From positions 1 through 48,429 of the forward strand of contig NZ_JAHLPV010000019.1 in assembly GCF_018918095.1 (NCBI RefSeq): a DNA stretch of 48,429 bases. Direction: 5' to 3'. A model generated the notes under the pieces. It was not told the origin of the DNA and searched no databases. It saw only the letters and a program-made list of their open reading frames with translations. Source of the stretch: Acetivibrio sp. MSJd-27. GTDB taxonomy: Bacteria > Bacillota > Clostridia > UMGS1840 > HGM11507. Of this stretch, positions 41,816-48,429 are shown in pieces (position 1 is the first letter of the stretch; the number at the start of each line of letters is the position of its first letter). The position numbers were made by a program, and so were the translations under genes.

Positions 41816-43288
41816 TTACAACTGTAGTTCTGTTATATCAATTTTTGTATTTTCAAGATAGTGTCGATACATTTTCTCGGCAGGCAAAAGGCGCACCTGA
41901 ATATCCTGCAGCCCGAGATTACTCAACATAGCAAGGGATGTAGTGCCTTTTGAAATTATTTCCGGGGAAGCAGTCGGCATAAGGAAACAGTTCCTCACTG
42001 ATCTAATCTGATGTGCTTCCACAAAAGGCTGATACGCCAACTGGTACAGATATTGCTTAGTGATGGATTCGATGCCAGGCTGCCCACGCAGCTTTTTGTT
42101 GTGTTCCAATTGGATGTTATAATACTTGGCGTCAAAAATGATGAACTTGTAGTCCCCGTCGACATTAACGATAGAAACGAGGTCAGGAATGAGAGTATCC
42201 TTAGCCTGCTTCACAAACGGTTCGCCGCTCGGCGCAGTTCCAACCCACTGCGGTTTATCAATCAAATCAATGAGTTTCTTATGCCGCATGTCGTGGTATT
42301 GCTCGGCCAACGGCACAGGCAATCGCAGACCACCGATTGGCTTCTGTAACTGGTTGTCCATTACTTCTGCACAGACTTCCTCCCATACCAGGTTAAAACT
42401 GTTTGTGCCGAACATACTGAAGCAATCCAGATCGTCCAGTGCGCTGCTGTTGGCTATGTAAGCATATATCGTTTTCAGTAGAAGCTGCTTGCGGGTGTTG
42501 AACTGGACATTGAGTTCCTTGACAATACGCTCCAGAACATACTCTTTGTCACCGAAATCCTCAATCTGCTCATCGGAAATGTCGACACCCATGATGTCAA
42601 ACAGATCCAACAGGTCGGCATCCCTCAATTCCTCAGTGCAGCGGGTGAGGATGCTCTCGTGCAGACGCTTGAAAAAATCGAAATCGTCATTCACACGCTT
42701 CATAGTTAGCAATTCCGGGTAATACGGCCGGTTGTTGCTGAGAAGGGTGAATGTTTCGTTGATGGTTTTATCCCAGAGGATATCACCGGATCCGTTAGAT
42801 TCGATGATATCCTGCGTGTTGGTATAGGCACCATATTCGAAATAATCCTGGAAGAGGAACAGCATAACAGCCAACATATTAAATGCACTGCTGTCACTCG
42901 TATCATTGTACATACGAATGATCTGCTCCTTGAAATTGTATTTTTCCAGAACCTTAAGCACCTGTTTCAGTTCTTCCTTTGGGGCCGTGGCATCAAGCAG
43001 ATATTTTGGATAGCATTTCAGCACACGACCCTCAATGGTAACGACACCCACAAAAGTGAATACATACAGATATTCGTTTTCGCCGACCTCAACATCAGCG
43101 ATTTCGATGTCCTCATCTACCAAGTCGGTAAGAGCCTTTTGGGTGTCATTTGCTTTTACAGCTTTCAATACGCCATATTCTTTCAGGCGCTTCAGAATGC
43201 GGACAGTCTTTTCCTCGGAGCAATGAAACTCTTTAACCAGGTCTTCCTGGGTATAGCGTTTTTGTTCTCGTAAAAATACTGAAATCAT
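41816..43288 (-). CDS. McrC/LlaJI-type restriction nuclease subunit
   Basis: A 490-residue protein. It opens with a winged-helix-like start (YTQEDLVKEFHCSEEKTVRILKRLKEYG). A PD-(D/E)xK nuclease core near residues 355-380 reads LIPDLVSIVNVDGDYKFIIFDAKYY. This fits the LlaJI R2/McrC family, the cleavage partner of an McrB-like translocase. The start overlaps the end of that translocase gene in an ATGA junction. It closes the five-gene operon. Confidence 0.8.
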   Translation of the reverse strand: MISVFLREQKRYTQEDLVKEFHCSEEKTVRILKRLKEYGVLKAVKANDTQKALTDLVDEDIEIADVEVGENEYLYVFTFVGVVTIEGRVLKCYPKYLLDATAPKEELKQVLKVLEKYNFKEQIIRMYNDTSDSSAFNMLAVMLFLFQDYFEYGAYTNTQDIIESNGSGDILWDKTINETFTLLSNNRPYYPELLTMKRVNDDFDFFKRLHESILTRCTEELRDADLLDLFDIMGVDISDEQIEDFGDKEYVLERIVKELNVQFNTRKQLLLKTIYAYIANSSALDDLDCFSMFGTNSFNLVWEEVCAEVMDNQLQKPIGGLRLPVPLAEQYHDMRHKKLIDLIDKPQWVGTAPSGEPFVKQAKDTLIPDLVSIVNVDGDYKFIIFDAKYYNIQLEHNKKLRGQPGIESITKQYLYQLAYQPFVEAHQIRSVRNCFLMPTASPEIISKGTTSLAMLSNLGLQDIQVRLLPAEKMYRHYLENTKIDITELQL

Positions 43289-45546
43289 TCTCCATCATCC
43301 TCTGGGACATTATCAATAAACTGGCTGCTAATTGCTTCACAGAAAATATACACGCCCTTGGTGTCAAATTCTCTGCAAATCTTGGAATACTGGTTCTTTG
43401 CTTTTTCATCGCAACCGCCGAAAAGTGTAAGGCGTTTCTGTTTTGCGGCATCATCGAACAGGTACATAATGACTTTGTTCTTAAAGATGCGAGTGAACAC
43501 AGCAGGGTCGATTATTTCACCTTCCGGCAGATTTTTCTTGGAAATGAAATACGGACCCATCAGCTTGTCCTCGTTCACTTTATAAGTGAGCAGTTCATTG
43601 TTGATGGCTTTACGAAGTGCATTCCATTCCACAATGCGGCGATAATCGCCTTGGCCGAGGATGACCTTTTTGCCAACAATTCCAGATTCACTGTCATCAA
43701 TGCCCAAATAGGTGAAATCCCATCTACGCTTGAAAGCGGTATCCATCGGGAATACGCCCTGATCGGCACTGTTCATGGTAGCCCAGATGAACATATTGTC
43801 CGGAATGCGAATTTCGGAGTAATCGTCCGGGTTTCCGCCAAGTTCACCTGCCAGATACTTTTTAATGTCCTCAGATGCCTGAATAGGATATTCGCTGACC
43901 TCGTCATCACCGCGGTCGAGCAACTGGAATACGTCTCCAAACACGGCTGCAACATTGGCACGGTTGATTTCCTCAATTACAAGCAGGAACGGCTTTGGTG
44001 CATCGGTTCTGCTGTTCTGGAGTGCTTTCACATAGGTACGCATAAACGGACCAGGCACATAAGAATAAGTGATTGCATCCTTTCCATCGCTGTCCTTACA
44101 AGGCACTGGTTTATATGTACCGACAAAATTAGCATATGAATAGTCAGGATGAAAGGTTACGCGCTCGTACTCACCATACATACTACGGTCGATAGTGTTT
44201 TCATCCACATTGCGGTCGCCATATAGTAGTTCTTTGCGGTCGCCGTTTAGTGTAAAACTCTTACCTGTGCCGGGGGCACCGAATAGAATACGGTTACGAG
44301 AAAATTCACTGTGGTAGCCTGTGCTGAATTTGATTTCCTGCATCATGGCAAAAATCCAGTCAATTAATGGTTTCCTCGCATCCTCGCGATCAGGTCTCCA
44401 TTCGGAGGAAACAAAATATCCTGTGTTCCCTATCACATATTTTTCGGAATAATAACGAGCGTTTCCGTTAGCATCTTTGCGTTGCTCATCTTCGGCTAGT
44501 TCGGGATTTACACGCAAGAGAATACCATTCAGAGAATTATGACTGAACAATTCTGCACACTGTTCTTTGTTTTGGAGTGTTTCCAGGGAACTGTCGGTGA
44601 ATAATCCATGCGATTTCATGAAATCAAGGCAAGCAAGTATAAATTCCTGGTTTTCCTTATCCATCCATTCTTGGCGAAGATCATTTAAATCAATCGCAGG
44701 TTCGGTAGCCGGAGCCGTGATATAAACCTTAGGTTCCAATTGATGGAAAGCAGCAACCCTATCTGCGTAGCGTCTTAAAGCATCTGTGTCAATCGCAGTT
44801 ACTGCATTGTTACGCACAGAAAGGTTTGAAATAAGGTTTTCTGTGAGAGCAGATTTCAAAATTCGCAGAGAGCCTTTAGCTTCTTTGTCGCCAGAAATAT
44901 CCACAGCGTCCGCGTGGGATAGGACAGCCTTGTACACACTTTCCAGATTAAATACAACATCTGTTCCGTTGTCAATTAACTTATAGTATGCAGATTCTGA
45001 TATGGCGGTCAAAAAACGGATAATGTTCTTTTCTTTTTCGATATCGGCATTTAGCTCAAACCCAAGCCATAAGAAAAAGACCCTGATATAATCGGTATCG
45101 TCACCACAAACGGCATCGAGCAGATCCATATTAAGAGTAAACCATAATTTTTTAGGGAAACGGGAGCCACCGGTTCTTTCGGTGCTGTTTGGTTTGCCGT
45201 CAGAAAATCTGATTTTTGCTACCTTCCAAACAAGCTCAAAAGCAACCAAAAGAGCTTCAAGCTGTGCTTTGAACATTAAATTATTGTTCACCTTATCACG
45301 AAATTGCTCTAAGGTTACACCATCGGAAACCTCCTGCAGTTTCTGATACAGTTTTTCTTCAATATCTGTCCGCAGCACAATTGCGTTACCCTGTGTGGAC
45401 GAATACTCCAATTCAGAAGGGCGTCCCATCTCTCGCCACATGAGGAAAAGTAATGCCAGTGTTGGCTTTACAGACGGAAGAGAAGATTTAATACCTAATT
45501 TTAAGTCTATTTGGTCATATACAGTAGCAGATTCTGGTCTGATCAT
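43285..45546 (-). CDS. McrB-like AAA+ NTPase, LlaJI R1-type restriction subunit
   Basis: A 753-residue protein. The N-terminal 390 residues should recognise DNA. The C-terminal AAA+ domain has Walker A ILFGAPGTGKSF (about 417-428), Walker B FLLVIEEINRANVAAVFGDVFQLLD and the sensor region IWATMNSADQGVFPMDTAFKRRWDF, typical of the McrB/LlaJI GTPase-like translocases. With the next gene it forms the restriction complex. ATGA overlaps join it to both neighbours, showing tight translational coupling. Confidence 0.87.
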   Translation of the reverse strand: MIRPESATVYDQIDLKLGIKSSLPSVKPTLALLFLMWREMGRPSELEYSSTQGNAIVLRTDIEEKLYQKLQEVSDGVTLEQFRDKVNNNLMFKAQLEALLVAFELVWKVAKIRFSDGKPNSTERTGGSRFPKKLWFTLNMDLLDAVCGDDTDYIRVFFLWLGFELNADIEKEKNIIRFLTAISESAYYKLIDNGTDVVFNLESVYKAVLSHADAVDISGDKEAKGSLRILKSALTENLISNLSVRNNAVTAIDTDALRRYADRVAAFHQLEPKVYITAPATEPAIDLNDLRQEWMDKENQEFILACLDFMKSHGLFTDSSLETLQNKEQCAELFSHNSLNGILLRVNPELAEDEQRKDANGNARYYSEKYVIGNTGYFVSSEWRPDREDARKPLIDWIFAMMQEIKFSTGYHSEFSRNRILFGAPGTGKSFTLNGDRKELLYGDRNVDENTIDRSMYGEYERVTFHPDYSYANFVGTYKPVPCKDSDGKDAITYSYVPGPFMRTYVKALQNSRTDAPKPFLLVIEEINRANVAAVFGDVFQLLDRGDDEVSEYPIQASEDIKKYLAGELGGNPDDYSEIRIPDNMFIWATMNSADQGVFPMDTAFKRRWDFTYLGIDDSESGIVGKKVILGQGDYRRIVEWNALRKAINNELLTYKVNEDKLMGPYFISKKNLPEGEIIDPAVFTRIFKNKVIMYLFDDAAKQKRLTLFGGCDEKAKNQYSKICREFDTKGVYIFCEAISSQFIDNVPEDDGE

Positions 45547-46610
45547 AATTTATTGTCCTCCATATCTTTTTTAATCACGGTTGCAATGGCATTAGCCAAA
45601 CGTGGCGGGACTGCATTTCCAACCTGTTTCATTTGAGAACTCTTTGTCCCAGTGAAAACAAAGCTATCCGGGAACGACTGAATACGTGCTGCCTCGCGTA
45701 CGGTAATAGCCCGATTCAAATAAGGGTGTGTGAAACGACCAGAAGATGGCGTATCGAATCTGGTTGTGATAGTAACAGAAATATCATCTTTTATCATTCG
45801 GGACCAGGTACCGCTATAAATGGATTTTGTCAGATGCTCGTCGGGTAAAACTTCCTTTCCGCAGTTCGGCGGGATAAGTGCCAGCCTTTCCAACGCCAAT
45901 TTTGAATGTTTAGTAGCAACATGATTATGAAGCACACACATATCTCCACGCAGAGATTTTGCATAGTCGCTGGCAGGAAGGTCAGCGTATCTCTGTTCTT
46001 CTTGACCCTCACCAGATTCAAGAAAAGCCAAGTCGCCAATTGCATCCCAAATTGTTACTCGTTGTTCGGTTTTGACCGGTAGTGCCGGCGCTTCTCCGTC
46101 TCTCTTGCCGATAATTACAGCACGCCTTCTGTTTTGTGGTACACCGTAATTTGCTGCATTCAGAACATCTGTGTTCAAATGATATCCCATACCATTAAAC
46201 AACTCAACGATCTCGTTTTGAAAGTATCCATTCTCAGCGGTTAGAAGGTTTGGTACATTTTCCATGACGAAATACCTAGGGCGAACAAGTTTCACGACTT
46301 TGACATAATACTTGAATAAAAAGTTACGCTCATCATGAATAGTTTTACGCTGTCCTTTTTGAGAGAAGCCCTGGCATGGAGGACCACCAATAATTACATC
46401 GATTTTTCCGGCAAACACGCCGAAGGTATCTTCGAGATTTAATGCAGCGATATCACCGACCACCATTTTAGTTTCATGGTGATTCTTTTGGTATGCGGCT
46501 GCAATTTCAGCGTCGTACTCATTCGCAAGTACAACATGAAACCCGGCTTGCTCAAATCCAAGCGACAAGCCGCCAACACCTGCAAAGAGATCAATAACTG
46601 TAGGTTTCAT
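45543..46610 (-). CDS. DNA (cytosine-5-)-methyltransferase
   Basis: A 355-residue Dcm-type enzyme that protects host DNA. The conserved motifs are in order: I (IDLFAGVGGLSLGFEQAG), IV with catalytic Cys in GGPPCQGFS (about 78), VI (FVMENVPNL), VIII (QNRRRAVIIG), a target domain (about 190-300) and X (QVGNAVPPRLANAIA). The target sequence cannot be read off. LlaJI uses two C5-methyltransferases; here the second enzyme is of a different class. Confidence 0.95.
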   Translation of the reverse strand: MKPTVIDLFAGVGGLSLGFEQAGFHVVLANEYDAEIAAAYQKNHHETKMVVGDIAALNLEDTFGVFAGKIDVIIGGPPCQGFSQKGQRKTIHDERNFLFKYYVKVVKLVRPRYFVMENVPNLLTAENGYFQNEIVELFNGMGYHLNTDVLNAANYGVPQNRRRAVIIGKRDGEAPALPVKTEQRVTIWDAIGDLAFLESGEGQEEQRYADLPASDYAKSLRGDMCVLHNHVATKHSKLALERLALIPPNCGKEVLPDEHLTKSIYSGTWSRMIKDDISVTITTRFDTPSSGRFTHPYLNRAITVREAARIQSFPDSFVFTGTKSSQMKQVGNAVPPRLANAIATVIKKDMEDNKL

Positions 46611-46615
46611 TCAAC

Positions 46616-47335
46616 TTAATCCCCTTCAATGCGTTTTTTTGCCATTTCAAAGTAATTTTCATCCAATTCAATTCCGATAAAATTGCGATCGGCTCGTTTG
46701 GCTACAACTCCAGATGTACCACTCCCCATGAAAGGATCAAGAACCCAATCTCCTTTATTAGATAGGACTTCAACAAAATGGTTCATTAAAATCTCCGGCT
46801 TTTGCGTGGGGTGCTTTCCATATTTGCGCTCACTGGCAGGGGTTACTCCGGTTTCGATGAAATCGTGTAGCACGGTACCATTATTGTTAAAGGTTCCGGT
46901 GCGGGTTTTGTATGTGAAATAAATCCAGGTTTCTGTTGAATTCACAAAATGCAAATTCATATTGCGTGGCATAGGATTCAGTTTGTGCCAAATTCCTGTA
47001 GTCTTATAGTAAAATCCGTGCTTTTCAGCCAAGCTGATGGTCGTTTCAACTTTGATGGCTGCCATAAAAACGATCATCGACCCGCCTTTTTCCATAACTC
47101 GTGCAGCTTGTTCAAAAAAACCATCCATAGCGTTGACCCATTCATCGTATTCAAGATTATCCCAACCTGCGGCTCCAAAAAAATTATCACGCATCTTTTT
47201 GAGATTGGTGTCTCTGCTTATCATAAAATTTCCAAGATTATATGGCGGGTCAGTCAGAATCAAGTTAATAGAGTGATCTGCAATTCTAGCCATAGCCTGT
47301 ATGCAATCACTATTATAAAGTATCACTTTTGACAT
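46616..47335 (-). CDS. DNA amino-methyltransferase (N6-adenine or N4-cytosine)
   Basis: A 239-residue beta-class enzyme. Motif IV (LTDPPYNLG, to residue 35) precedes motif I (VLDPFMGSGTSGVVAKRADRNFIGIELDENYF, about 196-228). The compact size and the KHPTQKPEIL block are usual for the class. It begins the methylation part of the operon, 5 bases before the C5-methyltransferase. It may methylate one strand of an asymmetric site while the C5-enzyme methylates the other (inference). Confidence 0.88.
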   Translation of the reverse strand: MSKVILYNSDCIQAMARIADHSINLILTDPPYNLGNFMISRDTNLKKMRDNFFGAAGWDNLEYDEWVNAMDGFFEQAARVMEKGGSMIVFMAAIKVETTISLAEKHGFYYKTTGIWHKLNPMPRNMNLHFVNSTETWIYFTYKTRTGTFNNNGTVLHDFIETGVTPASERKYGKHPTQKPEILMNHFVEVLSNKGDWVLDPFMGSGTSGVVAKRADRNFIGIELDENYFEMAKKRIEGD

Positions 47336-47360
47336 ACCATTGTTCCTTCCTAGTAAATAG

Positions 47361-47564
47361 TTATTCCATTGCGCTCTGTCCGCTTTTCACCCATTCTTCC
47401 AGTTCGGAGCGTTTGAACTTCCACTGCTTTCCAATTTTGTGGGCGGGTACACTTTTATCTTTTATCCATTTACGCAAAGTAACAGGCTTGATATTAAGAA
47501 ACAACGCTGCGTCCTCAATACTAATATAGTTTTCGTTAACTAAGTTAGATAAATAATCAGCCAT
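47361..47564 (-). CDS. Small HTH regulator of the restriction operon
   Basis: A 67-residue MerR/excisionase-like protein: YISIEDAALFLNIKPVTLRKWIKDKSVPAHKIGKQWKFKRSELEEWVKSG. It is the first gene of the restriction-modification operon, 25 bases before the methyltransferase, with an AAGGAG site. It probably acts as the controller that delays restriction after entry; excision function is possible but less likely by position. Confidence 0.75.
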   Translation of the reverse strand: MADYLSNLVNENYISIEDAALFLNIKPVTLRKWIKDKSVPAHKIGKQWKFKRSELEEWVKSGQSAME

Positions 47565-47608
47565 ATCTGTACTCCTTGTTTAGATTGTTGGGAACACAAT
47601 ATAATTAT

Positions 47609-47637
47609 ATTATAGCGTTTCTTTGAGATCCTTTCAA
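47609..47637 (-). promoter_or_regulatory. Promoter of the restriction-modification operon
   Basis: TTGAAA-17-TATAAT on the minus strand, 45 bases before the HTH gene. The 9-mer TTTGAGATC (plus strand) occurs at 47622-47630 within the spacer and again at 47681-47689, a possible regulator-binding pair. Confidence 0.7.
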
Positions 47638-47687
47638 GTAGTTTTATGTGATTTTTTGATATTTGCGCTATTTTATAATATTTGAGA

Positions 47688-47777
47688 TCAAAACTTATTA
47701 TTCTCTGTAGTAGAGAATAATAAGCCAAAATATAAACCAGTAAGCAGTAATACAATGGTTGAAATATCCATTGACAT
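47688..47777 (-). CDS. 29-residue hydrophobic peptide, toxin-like
   Basis: Peptide MSMDISTIVLLLTGLYF... then GLLFSTTENNKF: one predicted membrane helix and a short polar tail. The ATG at 47777 has a very strong GGAGGAG ribosome site eight bases upstream, which is rare for a chance ORF. Such peptides occur as type I toxins of plasmids and islands. No antisense RNA has been identified; a 12-bp inverted repeat overlaps its 3' end. It lies beside the restriction operon near the right end of the island. Confidence 0.5.
   Translation of the reverse strand: MSMDISTIVLLLTGLYFGLLFSTTENNKF
47695..47723. repeat. 12-bp perfect inverted repeat
   Basis: TTATTATTCTCT and AGAGAATAATAA surround GTAGT. It lies within the end of the peptide gene and upstream of the HTH promoter. 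It could be an operator or an RNA hairpin; no good T run follows on either strand. Confidence 0.6.
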
Positions 47778-47820
47778 GAAAATAGCTCCTCCATAACAAG
47801 TGAACTTCCACTAACCCTTT

Positions 47821-47850
47821 TTCTTTGTCTACTGCGGTGCAAATTTTGAC
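47821..47850 (+). repeat. 30-bp island repeat, right copy
   Basis: Third copy of the repeat at 26725 and 37639, 240 bases inside the right end of the island. Confidence 0.5.
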
Positions 47851-48087
47851 TTGAACAAACTGTTGTTCAGAGTTATAATAACCGTATAAAAAGCAATCGC
47901 CTCTCGCGTGATAACGAGAGGCGTGTATTGCGTATTATTCTGTAGAAATCCTGTTGACCACATAACAGACCACCTACCGTTTCGGAGCATTCGGAAACAG
48001 TGGACTGGGGAGCACCGAAGAGCGCGGTTTTCCGAGCGGAAAGGGGCGAAAAAAGACATTTTCCGCGGAAAGTGCCATCATAAATGC
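47851..48087. other. Right end of the island, no gene recognised
   Basis: It contains a terminator-like hairpin (GCCTCTCG/CGAGAGGC, 47899-47922) and GC-rich sequence up to attR. A 103-residue plus-strand ORF runs through the tRNA half and is spurious. Confidence 0.5.
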
Positions 48088-48095
48088 GTTTGGGA
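48088..48095 (+). other. Right attachment core (attR)
   Basis: GTTTGGGA, identical to 25681-25688, at the border between island DNA and the 3' half of the host tRNA-Pro. Confidence 0.85.
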
Positions 48096-48133
48096 CCAAG
48101 ATGCCGCAGGTTCAAGTCCTGTCGCCTCGACCA
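48089..48133 (+). pseudogene. 3' half of host tRNA-Pro(TGG)
   Basis: Loop TTTGGGA, 3' anticodon strand CCAAG, variable loop ATGCC, T arm GCAGG-TTCAAGT-CCTGT, acceptor strand CGCCTCG, discriminator A and encoded CCA. It pairs exactly with the 5' half at 25650-25688 and lacks any promoter on this side. Confidence 0.93.
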
Positions 48134-48159
48134 AAGAAAACCGCTTGAACAGCAACGTT

Positions 48160-48429
48160 TGTACTGACCCCAAAAAGTTAGACAAAATTTTCAAGCTACA
48201 CAACAGGATTGAAGTCTGAATTGAACCGGACTCAATCCTTTTAATTTTGCTTTAATTCTTTTATTATTATAGTACCATATATATTTCTCTAATTCAATTT
48301 TAAATTCATCCAATGATGAGAATTTTTTTAAATATAATAATTCTGACTTGAGTAATCCAAAGAAGTTTTCCATAACAGCATTATCAAGGCAATTCCCCTT
48401 CCTTGACATGCTTTGTATCATTCCTTTTT
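48160..48429. mobile_element. Partial IS3-family insertion sequence
   Basis: The end begins TGTACTGACCCCAAAAAGTT (48160 on), a typical IS3/IS150-type terminal sequence starting with TG. The transposase gene reads out from the other side of the window edge. The other end and any target duplication are outside the window. Confidence 0.75.
48191..48429 (-). CDS. IS3-family transposase (OrfB), C-terminal part
   Basis: The C-terminal portion of an rve-type DDE transposase: [27 protein letters not shown], with the last catalytic Glu in [10 protein letters not shown], then [21 protein letters not shown] and a stop at 48191. The frame is open to the window end, so the start and the first two acids are missing. 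The insertion lies only 26 bases beyond the tRNA half. Confidence 0.88.
   Translation of the reverse strand, partial: KGMIQSMSRKGNCLDNAVMENFFGLLKSELLYLKKFSSLDEFKIELEKYIWYYNNKRIKAKLKGLSPVQFRLQSCCVA

Larger units (their letters stand above)
25689..48087. mobile_element. 22.4-kb defence island integrated in tRNA-Pro
   Basis: The boundaries are set by the split tRNA-Pro and the 8-bp core repeats. Contents: replacement tRNA-Pro, nucleotidyltransferase, pPIWI-RE operon, two tyrosine recombinases with HTH and Xis-like genes, small accessory genes, a retron, and a LlaJI/McrBC-like restriction system. No conjugation genes are seen, so it could be mobilised or stranded. The integrase module lies mid-island rather than at an end, so the island is probably composite. 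Confidence 0.83.

Noticed and set aside
43651-44139. 162-codon plus-strand ORF opposite the McrB-like gene
   Set aside because: Shadow over the conserved AAA+ core; no ribosome site.
47908-48219. 103-codon plus-strand ORF at the right island end
   Set aside because: It reads through the tRNA 3' half and into the IS end; spurious.

Overview
The window looks like a chromosomal segment from a low- to mid-GC Clostridia bacterium, probably of the Oscillospiraceae/Ruminococcaceae type. The basis is Firmicutes-type gene content (plsX-acpP, WalRK, SpoVB/MurJ-like flippase, SLH-amidase, HU-MazG), strong AGGAGG ribosome sites, TTGACA-17-TATAAT promoters and GTG/TTG starts. No database search was possible, so names rest on motifs and family knowledge.

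Core chromosome, about 1-25650. The order is plsX, acpP, an orphan kdpDE pair (minus), a phosphohexomutase, a secreted beta-helix carbohydrate-binding lipoprotein, a HEAT-like protein, the rpsF-ssb-rpsR operon (minus), walRK (minus), mnmG, mreB/mbl, a lipid flippase, mazG, hup, an SLH-anchored amidase (minus), two small membrane proteins, a YkvI-like transporter and a ferredoxin-type aldo/keto reductase. The intergenic spaces carry several dispersed repeats. The most notable is a leader-like element of about 100 bp in four copies (two in tandem before kdpD, one before the flippase, one before a small membrane protein). Its hairpin positions are conserved while the stem sequences change together.

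Genomic island, about 25689-48087 (22.4 kb). A host tRNA-Pro(TGG) gene is cut in its anticodon loop. The 5' half is at 25650-25688, the 3' half is at 48089-48133, and an 8-bp core (GTTTGGGA) is duplicated at the two ends. The island carries its own complete tRNA-Pro(TGG) just inside the left end, which would replace the gene it destroyed.

Island cargo is mostly anti-phage defence: (i) a three-gene pPIWI-RE operon (REase, DinG-like helicase, pPIWI-RE protein) behind a terminator-like hairpin in its leader; (ii) a retron with an OLD-type ATPase/TOPRIM effector, an msr-msd RNA with a 20-bp a1/a2 stem, and a YADD reverse transcriptase; (iii) a LlaJI/McrBC-like restriction system with one C5-cytosine and one amino-methyltransferase. 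A nucleotidyltransferase gene sits near the left end. A mobility module (two tyrosine recombinases, an HTH protein, an Xis-like protein) sits mid-island, so the island looks composite. A 30-bp repeat recurs near the left end, at the mobility module and near the right end, which may mark module joints.

Right flank. A partial IS3-family element starts 26 bp beyond the 3' tRNA half and runs off the window.
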